Source of the DNA: JAQBZY01 sp038117205 | GTDB lineage: Bacteria; Pseudomonadota; Alphaproteobacteria; Rhodospirillales; Casp-alpha2 | Length of the DNA stretch: 64,000 nt | Direction of reading: 5' to 3' | NCBI GenBank assembly: GCA_038117205.1 | Contig: JAYOFL010000001.1 | Span: forward strand, 70,681 to 134,680 | Shown: piece after piece, positions 57,090 to 64,000 of the stretch | How positions within the stretch are numbered: position 1 is the first letter of the stretch | Layout of the letters: every line of letters starts with the position of its first letter | Translations under genes and position numbers: made by a program | Notes under the pieces: model-generated | Seen by the model: only the letters and a program-made list of their open reading frames with translations | Told to the model about the DNA's origin: nothing | Databases searched by the model: none

Positions 57090-58585
57090 TCCGGCTTGGC
57101 GGAACTCCTGATCGAGCGCTCCGGCGGGAACCGGACGGTGACGGTCGTGCCCTCGCCGAGTTCGCTGTCGATTTCCAGCGCGCCGCCGTGCAACCGCATC
57201 AGGTTGGCGCAGATGTAAAGTCCGAGCCCGGTCCCTTCGTATTTTCGCGCCGGCTTGCTGTCGGCGCGTTCGAACGGCTGCAACGCCTTCGCCTTGTCCT
57301 TCTCGTCCATGCCGATGCCGTTGTCCGTCACGCGGATGTAGACGGCGTGGTCCTCGCCGGCGCCGGCATCGACGGCGATGACGCCGTCGGCATGGCTGAA
57401 CTTGAGGGCGTTCGACAGCATGTTGTTGACGATCTGCGCCACGGCGCGGTCGTCGGCGTGCAGCAGCGGCAAGTCGGGCGCCAACGTCCGTTCGATCCGG
57501 ACGTTCTTCTCCGCCGCCTGATGCGACAGATGCCTGATCGATTCCTCCAACAGCGGCGCCAGCGGAAACGGCTCCTCGTCGAGACGGTACTTGCCGGCCT
57601 CGATCTTCGACAGATCGAGCAGTCCGTTGATCAGGCTGACCAGGGTCCGGCCGCTCTTCAGGATATGGCGGACATACTCCTCGTAGTTCGGATTGCCGAC
57701 CGGCCCGAAGGTCTTCATGTCCATGGCTTCGGAAAATCCGATGATGGCATTCAGCGGCGTGCGCAGGTCGTGGCTCATGGTGGCGAGGAATTCGGACTTG
57801 GCCCGGTTCGCCCTTTCCGCTTCCGCCTTGGCGTCCATCAATGCCCGCTCGACGGCGATGCGCTTGGAGATGTCGGTGTTCACGCCGGCGACGCCGACCA
57901 CCGTGCCGTCGGTGTCGAGAATCGGAAACTTCTGCATCATCGTCGAAATGACGCTGCCGTCGGCCAGCGGCGTCTCGTATTCGTATTCGACGACACGTCC
58001 CCTATCGACGACCTCGCGGTCCTGGATGCCGATCTTCCGCGCATGGTCGGCGGGAAAGAAATCGAACACCGTCTTGCCGGCGATGCTCTGGCCCTCGGGA
58101 TTGAACCATTCGTGCCAGGATTTGTTCGCCAGCACGTATCGGCCGTCCCGGTCCTTGATCAGGATGGCCGACGGCGAGCTGTCGACGACGGCGCGGAAGC
58201 GCTGTTCGCTGGCGATCAGTTCCTTCTCGGCCTTCTTGCGCCAGATCACCATCAGTGCCGTCGCCCAGATCGCGAACAGCGACAGTCCCCGGTTGACGAC
58301 GCCGACCCACGCCTGGGACGTGGGTTCGGAAAGGAGATATCCGGCGACGGTCAGGACCGAGGAAATCGCCGCCAGGGCGAAGATGGTGCGGCGCTTGGAA
58401 TAGAAACTGCCGAGCAGCACCGGCAAGACGTAGGGAACGCCGCCGGCGACGTTGGCGGGAACGGCGACATCGAAGACGAAAATGCATATGAATAGGATCG
58501 TGATCAGCGCCGACACGTCCCCTTGAAAGGGGCGCGCCTTCCACGCTTTCCGGTCGGCTTTCTCGTTCGCCGCCAACTCACCCAC
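57086..58585 (-). CDS. membrane-bound PAS-domain sensor histidine kinase
   Basis: The 499-residue kinase has three or four membrane helices at about 25-115 (VSALITILFICIFVFDVAV, GVPYVLPVLLGSF and following), a PAS domain at about 128-250 (FRAVVDSSPSAILIKDRDGRY), then HisKA with the phospho-acceptor His in FLATMSHDLRTPLNAI (about residue 271). HATPase motifs follow: NNMLSNALKFS (N box), VTDNGIGMDEKDK (G1) and GTGLGLYI (G2). No response regulator is adjacent, so its partner is unknown. It may also be a hybrid-less orphan feeding a phosphorelay. Confidence 0.9.
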   Translation of the reverse strand: MGELAANEKADRKAWKARPFQGDVSALITILFICIFVFDVAVPANVAGGVPYVLPVLLGSFYSKRRTIFALAAISSVLTVAGYLLSEPTSQAWVGVVNRGLSLFAIWATALMVIWRKKAEKELIASEQRFRAVVDSSPSAILIKDRDGRYVLANKSWHEWFNPEGQSIAGKTVFDFFPADHARKIGIQDREVVDRGRVVEYEYETPLADGSVISTMMQKFPILDTDGTVVGVAGVNTDISKRIAVERALMDAKAEAERANRAKSEFLATMSHDLRTPLNAIIGFSEAMDMKTFGPVGNPNYEEYVRHILKSGRTLVSLINGLLDLSKIEAGKYRLDEEPFPLAPLLEESIRHLSHQAAEKNVRIERTLAPDLPLLHADDRAVAQIVNNMLSNALKFSHADGVIAVDAGAGEDHAVYIRVTDNGIGMDEKDKAKALQPFERADSKPARKYEGTGLGLYICANLMRLHGGALEIDSELGEGTTVTVRFPPERSIRSSAKPD

Positions 58586-58624
58586 CCCGCGACACCTCCC
58601 AGATGCCGAAACTATCCCCGCCGG

Positions 58625-60025
58625 CTAACCCGAACGCGCCGCATGCGCGACCAGATCGGTGAGCCCCCTGACGTCCGCCGACCGGTCCAGCGCCGCGCAC
58701 GCGTCGACGACGGCGTCGATGTCCGCCGCGGAAAGGGAGTTGGCGGCGAGGGCGCGGAACTTGGCGATCAGATCGGCCTCGGAGACCGGATTTTCCGGGC
58801 TGCCGCGGCGATGCCGCTCCTCGTGCGAGAACGTCCGGCCGTCCGACGTCTCGACGGTCATCCGCGCCATGTGCCGGTATTCGCGGCCGAGCGCGTCGAT
58901 CTCCGGATCGACGGCGGCCTCGATCCGCTCGATGAAGGCGAGCACCGCCGGGTCGGCGATCCGGGCGTCGACGAACTGCCGGACGAAGGCCTCGCCGTCG
59001 AGGGCGATCATGGAAAGGCCGTAGTACATGTTCATCTGCGCCGCCGTGACGCTCTGCGCCTTGTAGGGCCAGCAGCAGTGCACGAAGGTCGGCGTGCTGA
59101 CACCGACGCGAATGCGCTTGATGTCCGCCGCGCCGAGACCGTTGTCGGCCATCAGCTTCTTCAGGGAATCGAGGGCCGCGTGGATGGAGGTCACGGTCGC
59201 GTAGGGTTTGATGCCGGTCGCCAGCGTTTCCCATCGTTCGCCGAGACCTTCGGCGATGCGGCTCATGTCGACGTCGCCGGCAAACGACGAGAGGAACCCG
59301 CCGTAGTCGGCCTCGACCAGATTGGAAATGCCGGTGAAGCCGCGCCTGGCCAGCAATACGCCGCGTACGCCGGCCGCCGCCGCGTTGCCGGAATGCAGCC
59401 GCTTCACCATCGCGCCTTCCTGCGCCGCCATCAGCCCGGCGCCCAGCGAACCGGCGATGCCGATGGCGTTCCGCATGGTCTCGGCGTCGAGCCGGTAGAG
59501 CCGACCGGCGACCGCAGCCGCGCAGAGCGCGCCGCCGGTCCCCTGCGGATGGAAGCCTCTCAGCAATAGATCGGTCCCGCCGGCCATGCCGACGCGGTTG
59601 GCGACTTCGTAACCGGCGACGATGGCCGTGATCATCTCACGCCCGTCGATGCCGCCCAGCGCATCGGCGCAGGCGAGCGCCACCGGCGTGGCGATGGAAT
59701 TCGGATGAATGATGGAATCGCGGTGGATGTCGTCCAGTTCGAAGGCGTGGCCGGCGGTCGAGTTGACGAGCACGGCGGCGGCCTGCGGCACCTTGCCGTT
59801 CATGCCGATCAACCGCGCCTCATCGCGCCCGCCCTCGTCCAGGACCTGCGCCGCGACCATGCGCGTCCACGGCAGCGTCGCGCCGACGAGACAGCACCCG
59901 AGGGCGTCGAGAACGGCGAGCCGGACGTGCGCCACGACCGCCGCCGGAAGATCGGAAAAAGAAAGCCCCGCCGCGAACGCGGACAGGGATTCGGTTATGC
60001 GGTCGCGCCCGCCACCACCCCTCAT
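58625..60025 (-). CDS. MmgE/PrpD family protein
   Basis: The 466-residue protein belongs to the 2-methylcitrate dehydratase/aconitate decarboxylase superfamily: DALGCCLVGA, GHAFELDDIHRDSIIHPNS (about 104-122), GYEVANRVGMA and GFHPQGTGGALCAAAVAGRLY, and the C-terminal lid domain. With no prp genes near, the substrate cannot be fixed; the branch contains many dehydratases and decarboxylases of unknown substrate. Start MRGGGGRDRI is used; a longer ORF would run into the divergent GFA promoter. It lies 39 nt downstream of the histidine kinase start on the same strand. Confidence 0.83.
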   Translation of the reverse strand: MRGGGGRDRITESLSAFAAGLSFSDLPAAVVAHVRLAVLDALGCCLVGATLPWTRMVAAQVLDEGGRDEARLIGMNGKVPQAAAVLVNSTAGHAFELDDIHRDSIIHPNSIATPVALACADALGGIDGREMITAIVAGYEVANRVGMAGGTDLLLRGFHPQGTGGALCAAAVAGRLYRLDAETMRNAIGIAGSLGAGLMAAQEGAMVKRLHSGNAAAAGVRGVLLARRGFTGISNLVEADYGGFLSSFAGDVDMSRIAEGLGERWETLATGIKPYATVTSIHAALDSLKKLMADNGLGAADIKRIRVGVSTPTFVHCCWPYKAQSVTAAQMNMYYGLSMIALDGEAFVRQFVDARIADPAVLAFIERIEAAVDPEIDALGREYRHMARMTVETSDGRTFSHEERHRRGSPENPVSEADLIAKFRALAANSLSAADIDAVVDACAALDRSADVRGLTDLVAHAARSG

Positions 60026-60114
60026 GCCGGCACACTCCAAGCTGTTCGGCGGCTCTGTCACGGCCGCCGTTTCGACGCTATTGTAGCCGCCTTCGGTCGG
60101 GAGGGGAATCCACC

Positions 60115-60546
60115 ATGCGCACATTCTCGGGCGGCTGCCATTGCGGCAACATCGACGTCCGCTACGAAACCGCCATCGAGCCGGCGGACGCCACCCCGCG
60201 CGCCTGCCAGTGCAGCTTCTGCCGCAAGCATTCGACGCGGGCGCTGTCCGACCCGGCCGGGCATTTGGAAATCACCGTCTTCGATCCGGATAAGTTGAGC
60301 CGCTACAGGTTCGGCACCGGCATCACGGAATTCCTGGTCTGCCGGGACTGCGGCGTTTACGTCGCCGCCTACATGCGGGACGGGGACGGCGCCTACGCCA
60401 ACGTCATGGTGGCGGCGCTGGACGACCAGGCGGAATTCGGCGCCGCGGCCCAGGCCATCGTCTATCACGACGAGGACGAGGACGCGAAACGCGAACGGCG
60501 GCGGCGGGTCTGGACGCCGGCGAGCATGACCGTCGCCGGCGGCTGA
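60115..60546 (+). CDS. GFA (CENP-V/glutathione-dependent formaldehyde-activating) domain protein
   Basis: The 143-residue protein has the zinc-binding cysteines of the GFA fold: GGCHCGNIDV (residues 6-15), ACQCSFCRKHSTRAL (about 30-44) and VCRDCGVYVAAY (about 79-90). Members bind zinc and, in some cases, glutathione; catalysis is debated. It diverges from the MmgE/PrpD gene, 89 nt between starts, and converges with the CmcJ-like gene after 3 nt. The last about 20 residues are charged. Confidence 0.85.
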   Translation: MRTFSGGCHCGNIDVRYETAIEPADATPRACQCSFCRKHSTRALSDPAGHLEITVFDPDKLSRYRFGTGITEFLVCRDCGVYVAAYMRDGDGAYANVMVAALDDQAEFGAAAQAIVYHDEDEDAKRERRRRVWTPASMTVAGG

Positions 60547-60549
60547 GCT

Positions 60550-61389
60550 TCAGTCGAACGAGAGTACGGCGCGGACTTCGATGCTTTCGCGCGCCGGCGC
60601 GTCGGCGGGGGCCTCCGGGTTGATGAAGGCGCCGTGCGCCGAATACCGGGCGCGGCCGTCGGTCGCGGAATCGAAGCATTTCAGCAGCACCGCCTCGTCC
60701 CGCTGCAGATCGGGGTAGTAGTACCAGCGCTGCGTCTCGCGGTAGCGGTTCTGGTAGATCTCGCCGGTCCGGTCTTCGTAGACGAGATCGGTGGCGACGA
60801 AATCCGCCTTGTCTACGCTCGACGCGTCCGCCATGGCGAGCGGCGCGCGTTCCGCCGAAAGGCCGATGGAGCGCCAGACGTTGACCATGGCGTAACGGCC
60901 GGCGAGATAGCGTTCCGCCGCGTCCTTTTCCAACTCGACGCCGATCCTGACCGGCGCGGATTTGTCCGTGTAGTCGTTGTGGATAATCGGCACCGGCGGC
61001 CTGACCGCCTTTTCGCGGCGCTTGCCGTCGTCCTGGACGCGGATGGTGTGATCGAAGATTCGGACGTCGGCGGCGCCGGTCACGTCCTTCAGAAGCTGGA
61101 TCACTTCCGGATAGTAGATGCGTTCGATGGCGGCCGGATCGAAAAAATCCGTCATGGCGGTCGGCCGGCGCACGAGCTGAAAGCCTTCCCGGTCGAGACT
61201 CGCCGGCGGCTGGACGGCGCGCGCGTCGTTCATCGGCACCTGATAGTGGCGGAACTCGCCGGTGCGCACGTTCGTGTCGGCCTTCGTGACCGACATCAGC
61301 ACCTGCGGCTTGCCCGGCGCCGAAACGAGAAAATTAAGCGGCGCCACGAGCGGCGGCTTGGTTTGCAATGTCGGGGGGGTCGTCGACAT
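60550..61389 (-). CDS. CmcJ/NvfI-type 2-oxoglutarate oxygenase-like protein
   Basis: The 279-residue protein resembles the CmcJ/asaB/NvfI family: RVFDHTIR-like RIFDHTIRVQDDG, then VPIIHNDYTDKSAPVRIG (H-N-D as H-x-D) and YSAHGAFINPEAP near the C-terminus (distal His). Motif order fits Fe(II)/2-oxoglutarate-type folds; in fungi relatives modify secondary metabolites, and in bacteria the substrate is unknown. Start MSTTPPTLQTKP at 61389. It has no pathway neighbours. Confidence 0.75.
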   Translation of the reverse strand: MSTTPPTLQTKPPLVAPLNFLVSAPGKPQVLMSVTKADTNVRTGEFRHYQVPMNDARAVQPPASLDREGFQLVRRPTAMTDFFDPAAIERIYYPEVIQLLKDVTGAADVRIFDHTIRVQDDGKRREKAVRPPVPIIHNDYTDKSAPVRIGVELEKDAAERYLAGRYAMVNVWRSIGLSAERAPLAMADASSVDKADFVATDLVYEDRTGEIYQNRYRETQRWYYYPDLQRDEAVLLKCFDSATDGRARYSAHGAFINPEAPADAPARESIEVRAVLSFD

Positions 61390-61553
61390 GGAAAACTCCC
61401 TTTCACCACGCACGGCAACGCGGCACGGGTGAAATTTAGTCGCAAATCGGGCGGAAATCGAGACGCCCGCCGTCACAAGACTTTGCCGATCCCGGACCGA
61501 AAGCGGGACCGAAAGACCGTGACGCGTTATCCCGCCGGCCTTAGAATACCGCC

Positions 61554-61751
61554 ATGTCGATACTGCCCTTCCTGCTTGGCTTTGCCATGTTCGCGACCCT
61601 GGCGATTCTCGTCGTCGGGATCATCGGCTTCGCCTTCAACGGCAAGTTCTACAAAAAGCACGCCAACAACCTGATGCGCGCCCGCGTCATCGGCCAGGGC
61701 GTGGCACTTGTCATTTTCGGCCTGATCATCTGGCTCGCCTCGCACAGCTGA
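61554..61751 (+). CDS. HIG1-domain twin-transmembrane protein
   Basis: The 65-residue protein has two membrane helices (LLGFAMFATLAILVVGIIGFAF, about 6-28; VIGQGVALVIFGLIIWLA, about 45-62) joined by FNGKFYKKHANNLMRAR, the HIG1 motif. Mitochondrial HIG1 proteins associate with cytochrome c oxidase; bacterial ones may do similarly. It is 4 nt upstream of the cobalamin adenosyltransferase gene, an arrangement common in alphaproteobacteria, and probably in one transcript with it. Confidence 0.85.
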   Translation: MSILPFLLGFAMFATLAILVVGIIGFAFNGKFYKKHANNLMRARVIGQGVALVIFGLIIWLASHS

Positions 61752-61755
61752 CGGC

Positions 61756-62319
61756 ATGGTCACGCTCTCGAAAATCTATACCCGCGGCGGTGACAAGGGC
61801 GAGACTTCGCTGGGCTCGGGCGACCGGGTCAAGAAGCACGCGCTTCGGGTCGCGGCATACGGCACGTCGGACGAGGCCAATGCGTGCATTGGGCTTGCCC
61901 GGCTGCACACGGAAGGCGACGCCGACGCCATGCTGGCGCGCATCCAGAACGACCTGTTCGACCTCGGCGCCGATCTCTGCACGCCCGAAGACGGCAAGCG
62001 CGCGAACGGCGCGCTCCGCGTCGTCGACGAACAGGTGACGCGGCTTGAAAACGAGATCGACGCCATGAACGCCGACCTGGAACCGCTGAAATCCTTCGTG
62101 CTTCCGGGCGGCACGCCGGCCGCCGCCGCGCTGCACCTGGCCCGCACGGTGACGCGCCGCTGCGAGCGGCTGATGACCGAATTGTCCGAGAGCGAGCCGG
62201 TCAACCCGGCCGCCATCAAGTATATTAACAGATTGTCTGATCATCTGTTCGTTCTGGCGCGGAAGCTCAACGACGACGGCAAGGCCGACGTGCTTTGGGT
62301 GCCGGGCGCCAATCGCTGA
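61756..62319 (+). CDS. cob(I)yrinic acid a,c-diamide / cobalamin adenosyltransferase (PduO type)
   Basis: The 187-residue enzyme transfers the adenosyl group of ATP to reduced cobalamin. It begins with the PduO motif KIYTRGGDKGETSLGSGDRV (about 6-25) with the ATP-binding TRGGDKG, then AAYGTSDEANACIGLAR (about 33-49), FVLPGGTPAAAALHLART and RRCERLMTELSE, and ends IKYINRLSDHLFVLAR. It supplies adenosylcobalamin needed by Ecm and NrdJ in this window. It is just downstream of HIG1 and upstream of etfBA, but etfBA has its own control region. Confidence 0.94.
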   Translation: MVTLSKIYTRGGDKGETSLGSGDRVKKHALRVAAYGTSDEANACIGLARLHTEGDADAMLARIQNDLFDLGADLCTPEDGKRANGALRVVDEQVTRLENEIDAMNADLEPLKSFVLPGGTPAAAALHLARTVTRRCERLMTELSESEPVNPAAIKYINRLSDHLFVLARKLNDDGKADVLWVPGANR

Positions 62320-62398
62320 CGCTGGCGGCGCGGAAAAGTCCCAGAAGTCCGCCGTTTCCACCCGTCCTCCGGGTTCATTAATTCGTCGTAAACGACCC

Positions 62399-62427
62399 TT
62401 GACCCCCTTTGGGGCAGCGCCTAATGT
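62399..62427 (+). promoter_or_regulatory. candidate etfBA promoter
   Basis: TTGACC (62399-62404), 17 nt, TAATGT (62422-62427). The -35 is a 5/6 match. The PhaR-type palindrome begins at the last base of this -10, so a bound protein would cover the start of transcription (about 62434). Confidence 0.5.
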
Positions 62428-62437
62428 TGCAGTGCAA
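62427..62437. promoter_or_regulatory. candidate PhaR operator (TTGCAGTGCAA) upstream of etfBA
   Basis: This is the same perfect 11-bp palindrome as at 9877-9887 beside phaR, here 79 nt upstream of the etfB ATG. The identity extends by the flanking A/T on the left to ATG-TTGCAGTGCAA-TAA and differs beyond. Two exact copies of an 11-mer in 64 kb, both in promoter spacers, are unlikely by chance. Confidence 0.65.
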
Positions 62438-62516
62438 TAAGGGTGGCGCGGTCGTTTCGCGCCGCTTTTTTGCCTCGGTCGATGGGGAGACCGTGATCCA
62501 GAGGGTGGGAGAAACA

Positions 62517-63266
62517 ATGAAGGCACTCGTCGCTGTCAAGCGAGTGGTCGACTATAACGTCAAGATCCGGGTCAAGCCGGACCAGACCGGCGTCGAACTC
62601 GCAAACGTCAAAATGTCGATGAATCCATTCGACGAAATCGCCGTCGAGGAAGGGGTTCGCCTGAAGGAAGCCGGCAAGATCGAGGAATTGATCGCCGTTT
62701 CCATCGGCCCGGCGCAGGCGCAGGAATCGATTCGCACCGCGCTCGCCATGGGCGCCGACCGGGGCATCCTGATCGAGGCCGAGGGCGAGGTTCAGCCGCT
62801 CGCCGTCGCCAAGCTGTTGAAGGCCGTGGTCGACAAGGAAAGCCCGGGCATCGTCATCGTCGGCAAGCAGGCGATCGACGACGACTGTAATCAGACCGGC
62901 CAGATGCTGGCCGCGCTGCTGGACTGGCCGCAGGCGACGTTCGCTTCGAAGCTCGAGATCGGCGACGGCAAGGCCGATGTGACGCGGGAAGTCGACGGCG
63001 GCCTGGAAACGCTGAACGTCGGCGTTCCGTTCGTGCTGTCGACGGACTTGCGCCTCAACGAGCCGCGCTACGCGTCGCTGCCGAACATCATGAAGGCGAA
63101 GAAGAAGCCCATCGACACCCTGAAGCCGGCCGATCTCGGCGTCGACACGACGCCGCGTCTCAAGGTCCTCAAAGTTTCCGAGCCGGCGAAGCGTCAGGCC
63201 GGCGTCAAGGTCGCCGACGTCGCCGAGTTGGTCTCGAAACTGCGTAACGAAGCGAAGGTGATCTGA
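62517..63266 (+). CDS. etfB: electron transfer flavoprotein beta subunit EtfB
   Basis: The 249-residue subunit, with EtfA, accepts electrons from acyl-CoA dehydrogenases including Mcd. It has MKALVAVKRVVDYNVKIRVK at the start, NPFDEIAVEEGVRLKEAG (about 38-55), the signature-containing VIVGKQAIDDDCNQTGQMLAALLDWPQATFAS (about 116-147) and the C-terminal LGVDTTPRLKVLKVSEPAKR that embraces EtfA. GGTGGGAGAAACA precedes the ATG; an in-frame upstream codon is not used. Its stop overlaps the etfA ATG (TGATG). Confidence 0.96.
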   Translation: MKALVAVKRVVDYNVKIRVKPDQTGVELANVKMSMNPFDEIAVEEGVRLKEAGKIEELIAVSIGPAQAQESIRTALAMGADRGILIEAEGEVQPLAVAKLLKAVVDKESPGIVIVGKQAIDDDCNQTGQMLAALLDWPQATFASKLEIGDGKADVTREVDGGLETLNVGVPFVLSTDLRLNEPRYASLPNIMKAKKKPIDTLKPADLGVDTTPRLKVLKVSEPAKRQAGVKVADVAELVSKLRNEAKVI

Positions 63267-64000
63267 TGAGCGTCCTGGTCATCGCCGAACACGACAACGC
63301 GGCGCTGCGTCCGGCGACGCTGAACGCCGTCACCGCCGCCGCCCAGCTGGGCGACATCACCGTTCTGGTCGCCGGGTCCGGCGCCGGCGCCGTCGCCGCG
63401 GAAGCCGCCAAGATCGCCGGCGTCGCCAAGGTGCTGCATGCCGACGACGCCGCCTACAAGGACGGCGTGGCGGAGAATCTCGCGCCGCTGGTCAAGAACC
63501 TGGCTTCCGGCTTCAGCCACGTCCTGATGACGGCGACGACGCACGGCAAGAACCTGCTGCCGCGCGTGGCCGCGCTCCTGGACGTGCAGCAGATTTCGGA
63601 AATCCAGGCGATCGAGAGCGCCGACACCTTCGTCCGGCCGATCTATGCCGGCAACGCGCTCGCGACCGTGCAATCGACGGACGCCATCAAGGTCATCACC
63701 GTCCGCGGCACCGCCTTCGAGGCGGCGGCAGCGGAAGGCGGCAGCGCCGCCATCGAAACCGTCGCCGGCACCGGCGACGCCGGCAAGACCCGCTTCGTCG
63801 GCCAGCAGCTGACGAAGTCGGAACGGCCGGAACTGACTAGTGCCCGGATCGTCATCTCCGGCGGCCGCGGCATGCAATCCGGCGACAACTTCCCGATGTT
63901 GGAAGCGGTCGCCGATAAACTCGGAGCCGCCGTCGGCGCCAGCCGCGCCGCCGTCGACGCCGGGTTCGTTCCGAACGACTATCAAGTCGGGCAAACCGGC
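63266..64000 (+). CDS. etfA: electron transfer flavoprotein alpha subunit EtfA, C-terminus cut by window edge
   Basis: 245 residues are visible; the family is about 310. The N-terminal domain is VLVIAEHDNAALRPATLNAV.., with LMTATTHGKNLLPRVAALL (about 89-107) and VRPIYAGNALATVQS (about 117-131). The start of the FAD domain is in view: ARIVISGGRGMQSGDNF (about 193-209) and AAVGASRAAVDAGFVPNDYQVGQTG, where Arg and Ser/Gln residues contact FAD. It overlaps etfB by 1 nt and is co-translated. It completes electron transfer from Mcd to the quinone pool through ETF-QO (not in this window). Confidence 0.95.
   Translation, partial: MSVLVIAEHDNAALRPATLNAVTAAAQLGDITVLVAGSGAGAVAAEAAKIAGVAKVLHADDAAYKDGVAENLAPLVKNLASGFSHVLMTATTHGKNLLPRVAALLDVQQISEIQAIESADTFVRPIYAGNALATVQSTDAIKVITVRGTAFEAAAAEGGSAAIETVAGTGDAGKTRFVGQQLTKSERPELTSARIVISGGRGMQSGDNFPMLEAVADKLGAAVGASRAAVDAGFVPNDYQVGQTG

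Overview
The window comes from a GC-rich, aerobic alphaproteobacterium, most likely a member of the Rhodospirillales in the broad sense. This rests on gene families and gene order: PhaR/PhaA/PhaB polyhydroxyalkanoate genes, an ecm/ccr/mcd ethylmalonyl-CoA pathway locus, an argH-LptM-like-lysA-DUF4175 cluster, an ftsEX-ydcF-plsC cluster, cobalamin-dependent ribonucleotide reductase NrdJ and many 4-nt ATGA/GTGA gene overlaps. No rRNA, tRNA, CRISPR array, prophage or complete insertion sequence was seen. Genes at both window ends are cut: a flavin reductase on the left and etfA on the right.

Layout. 1-5.8 kb: flavin reductase/methyltransferase pair, a palindrome-rich spacer, GST, TPR-glycosyltransferase, YddG-like exporter and an FG-GAP protein. 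5.9-10.6 kb: PHA locus (phaB, phaA, phaC-like, phaE-like and divergent phaR). 10.6-13.4 kb: FGE-like secreted protein, then queG and queC for queuosine. 13.5-17.7 kb: aromatic amino acid operon (chorismate mutase, hisC, tyrA) followed by a DUF350 membrane protein and a trypsin-like protease. 17.7-24.8 kb: zinc-ribbon/DUF3426 protein, ftsEX, ydcF, plsC and nrdJ. 24.8-31 kb: REP-flanked GIY-YIG nuclease, chaC, EamA transporter, DUF2125, an exported YqgE variant and a DUF4175 protein. 31-38 kb: lysA, LptM-like lipoprotein, argH, TlpA-type thioredoxin, Tat-type lipoprotein, DUF1127 protein and aminopeptidase P. 38-45 kb: two catabolic operons with their own regulators (GntR/PhyH/SAF oxidoreductase; LysR/HMG-CoA lyase/CoA-transferase/VOC). 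45-51.5 kb: ecm diverging from ccr-mcd-GNAT. 51.5-57 kb: amidohydrolase, LysE, exonuclease, secreted nuclease and leuA with a candidate leader. 57-64 kb: histidine kinase, MmgE/PrpD, GFA and CmcJ-like proteins, HIG1, cobalamin adenosyltransferase and etfBA.

How it fits together. PhaA and PhaB make acetoacetyl-CoA and 3-hydroxybutyryl-CoA. These either enter PHA through the PhaC/PhaE-like pair or, after dehydration, pass through Ccr, Ecm and Mcd in the ethylmalonyl-CoA pathway. Mcd passes electrons to ETF (etfBA), and Ecm and NrdJ need the adenosylcobalamin made by the PduO-type adenosyltransferase. The same 11-bp palindrome TTGCAGTGCAA lies between phaE-like and phaR and over the candidate etfBA promoter, and a related TTGCA/TGCAA arrangement lies in the ecm/ccr intergenic region. 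I infer a PhaR regulon joining PHA, the ethylmalonyl-CoA pathway and electron transfer. Other points worth attention are a 167-218 nt out-of-frame overlap of phaE-like and phaC, two apparently leaderless transcription units diverging upstream of leuA, and a GIY-YIG gene whose stop codon lies inside a REP palindrome.
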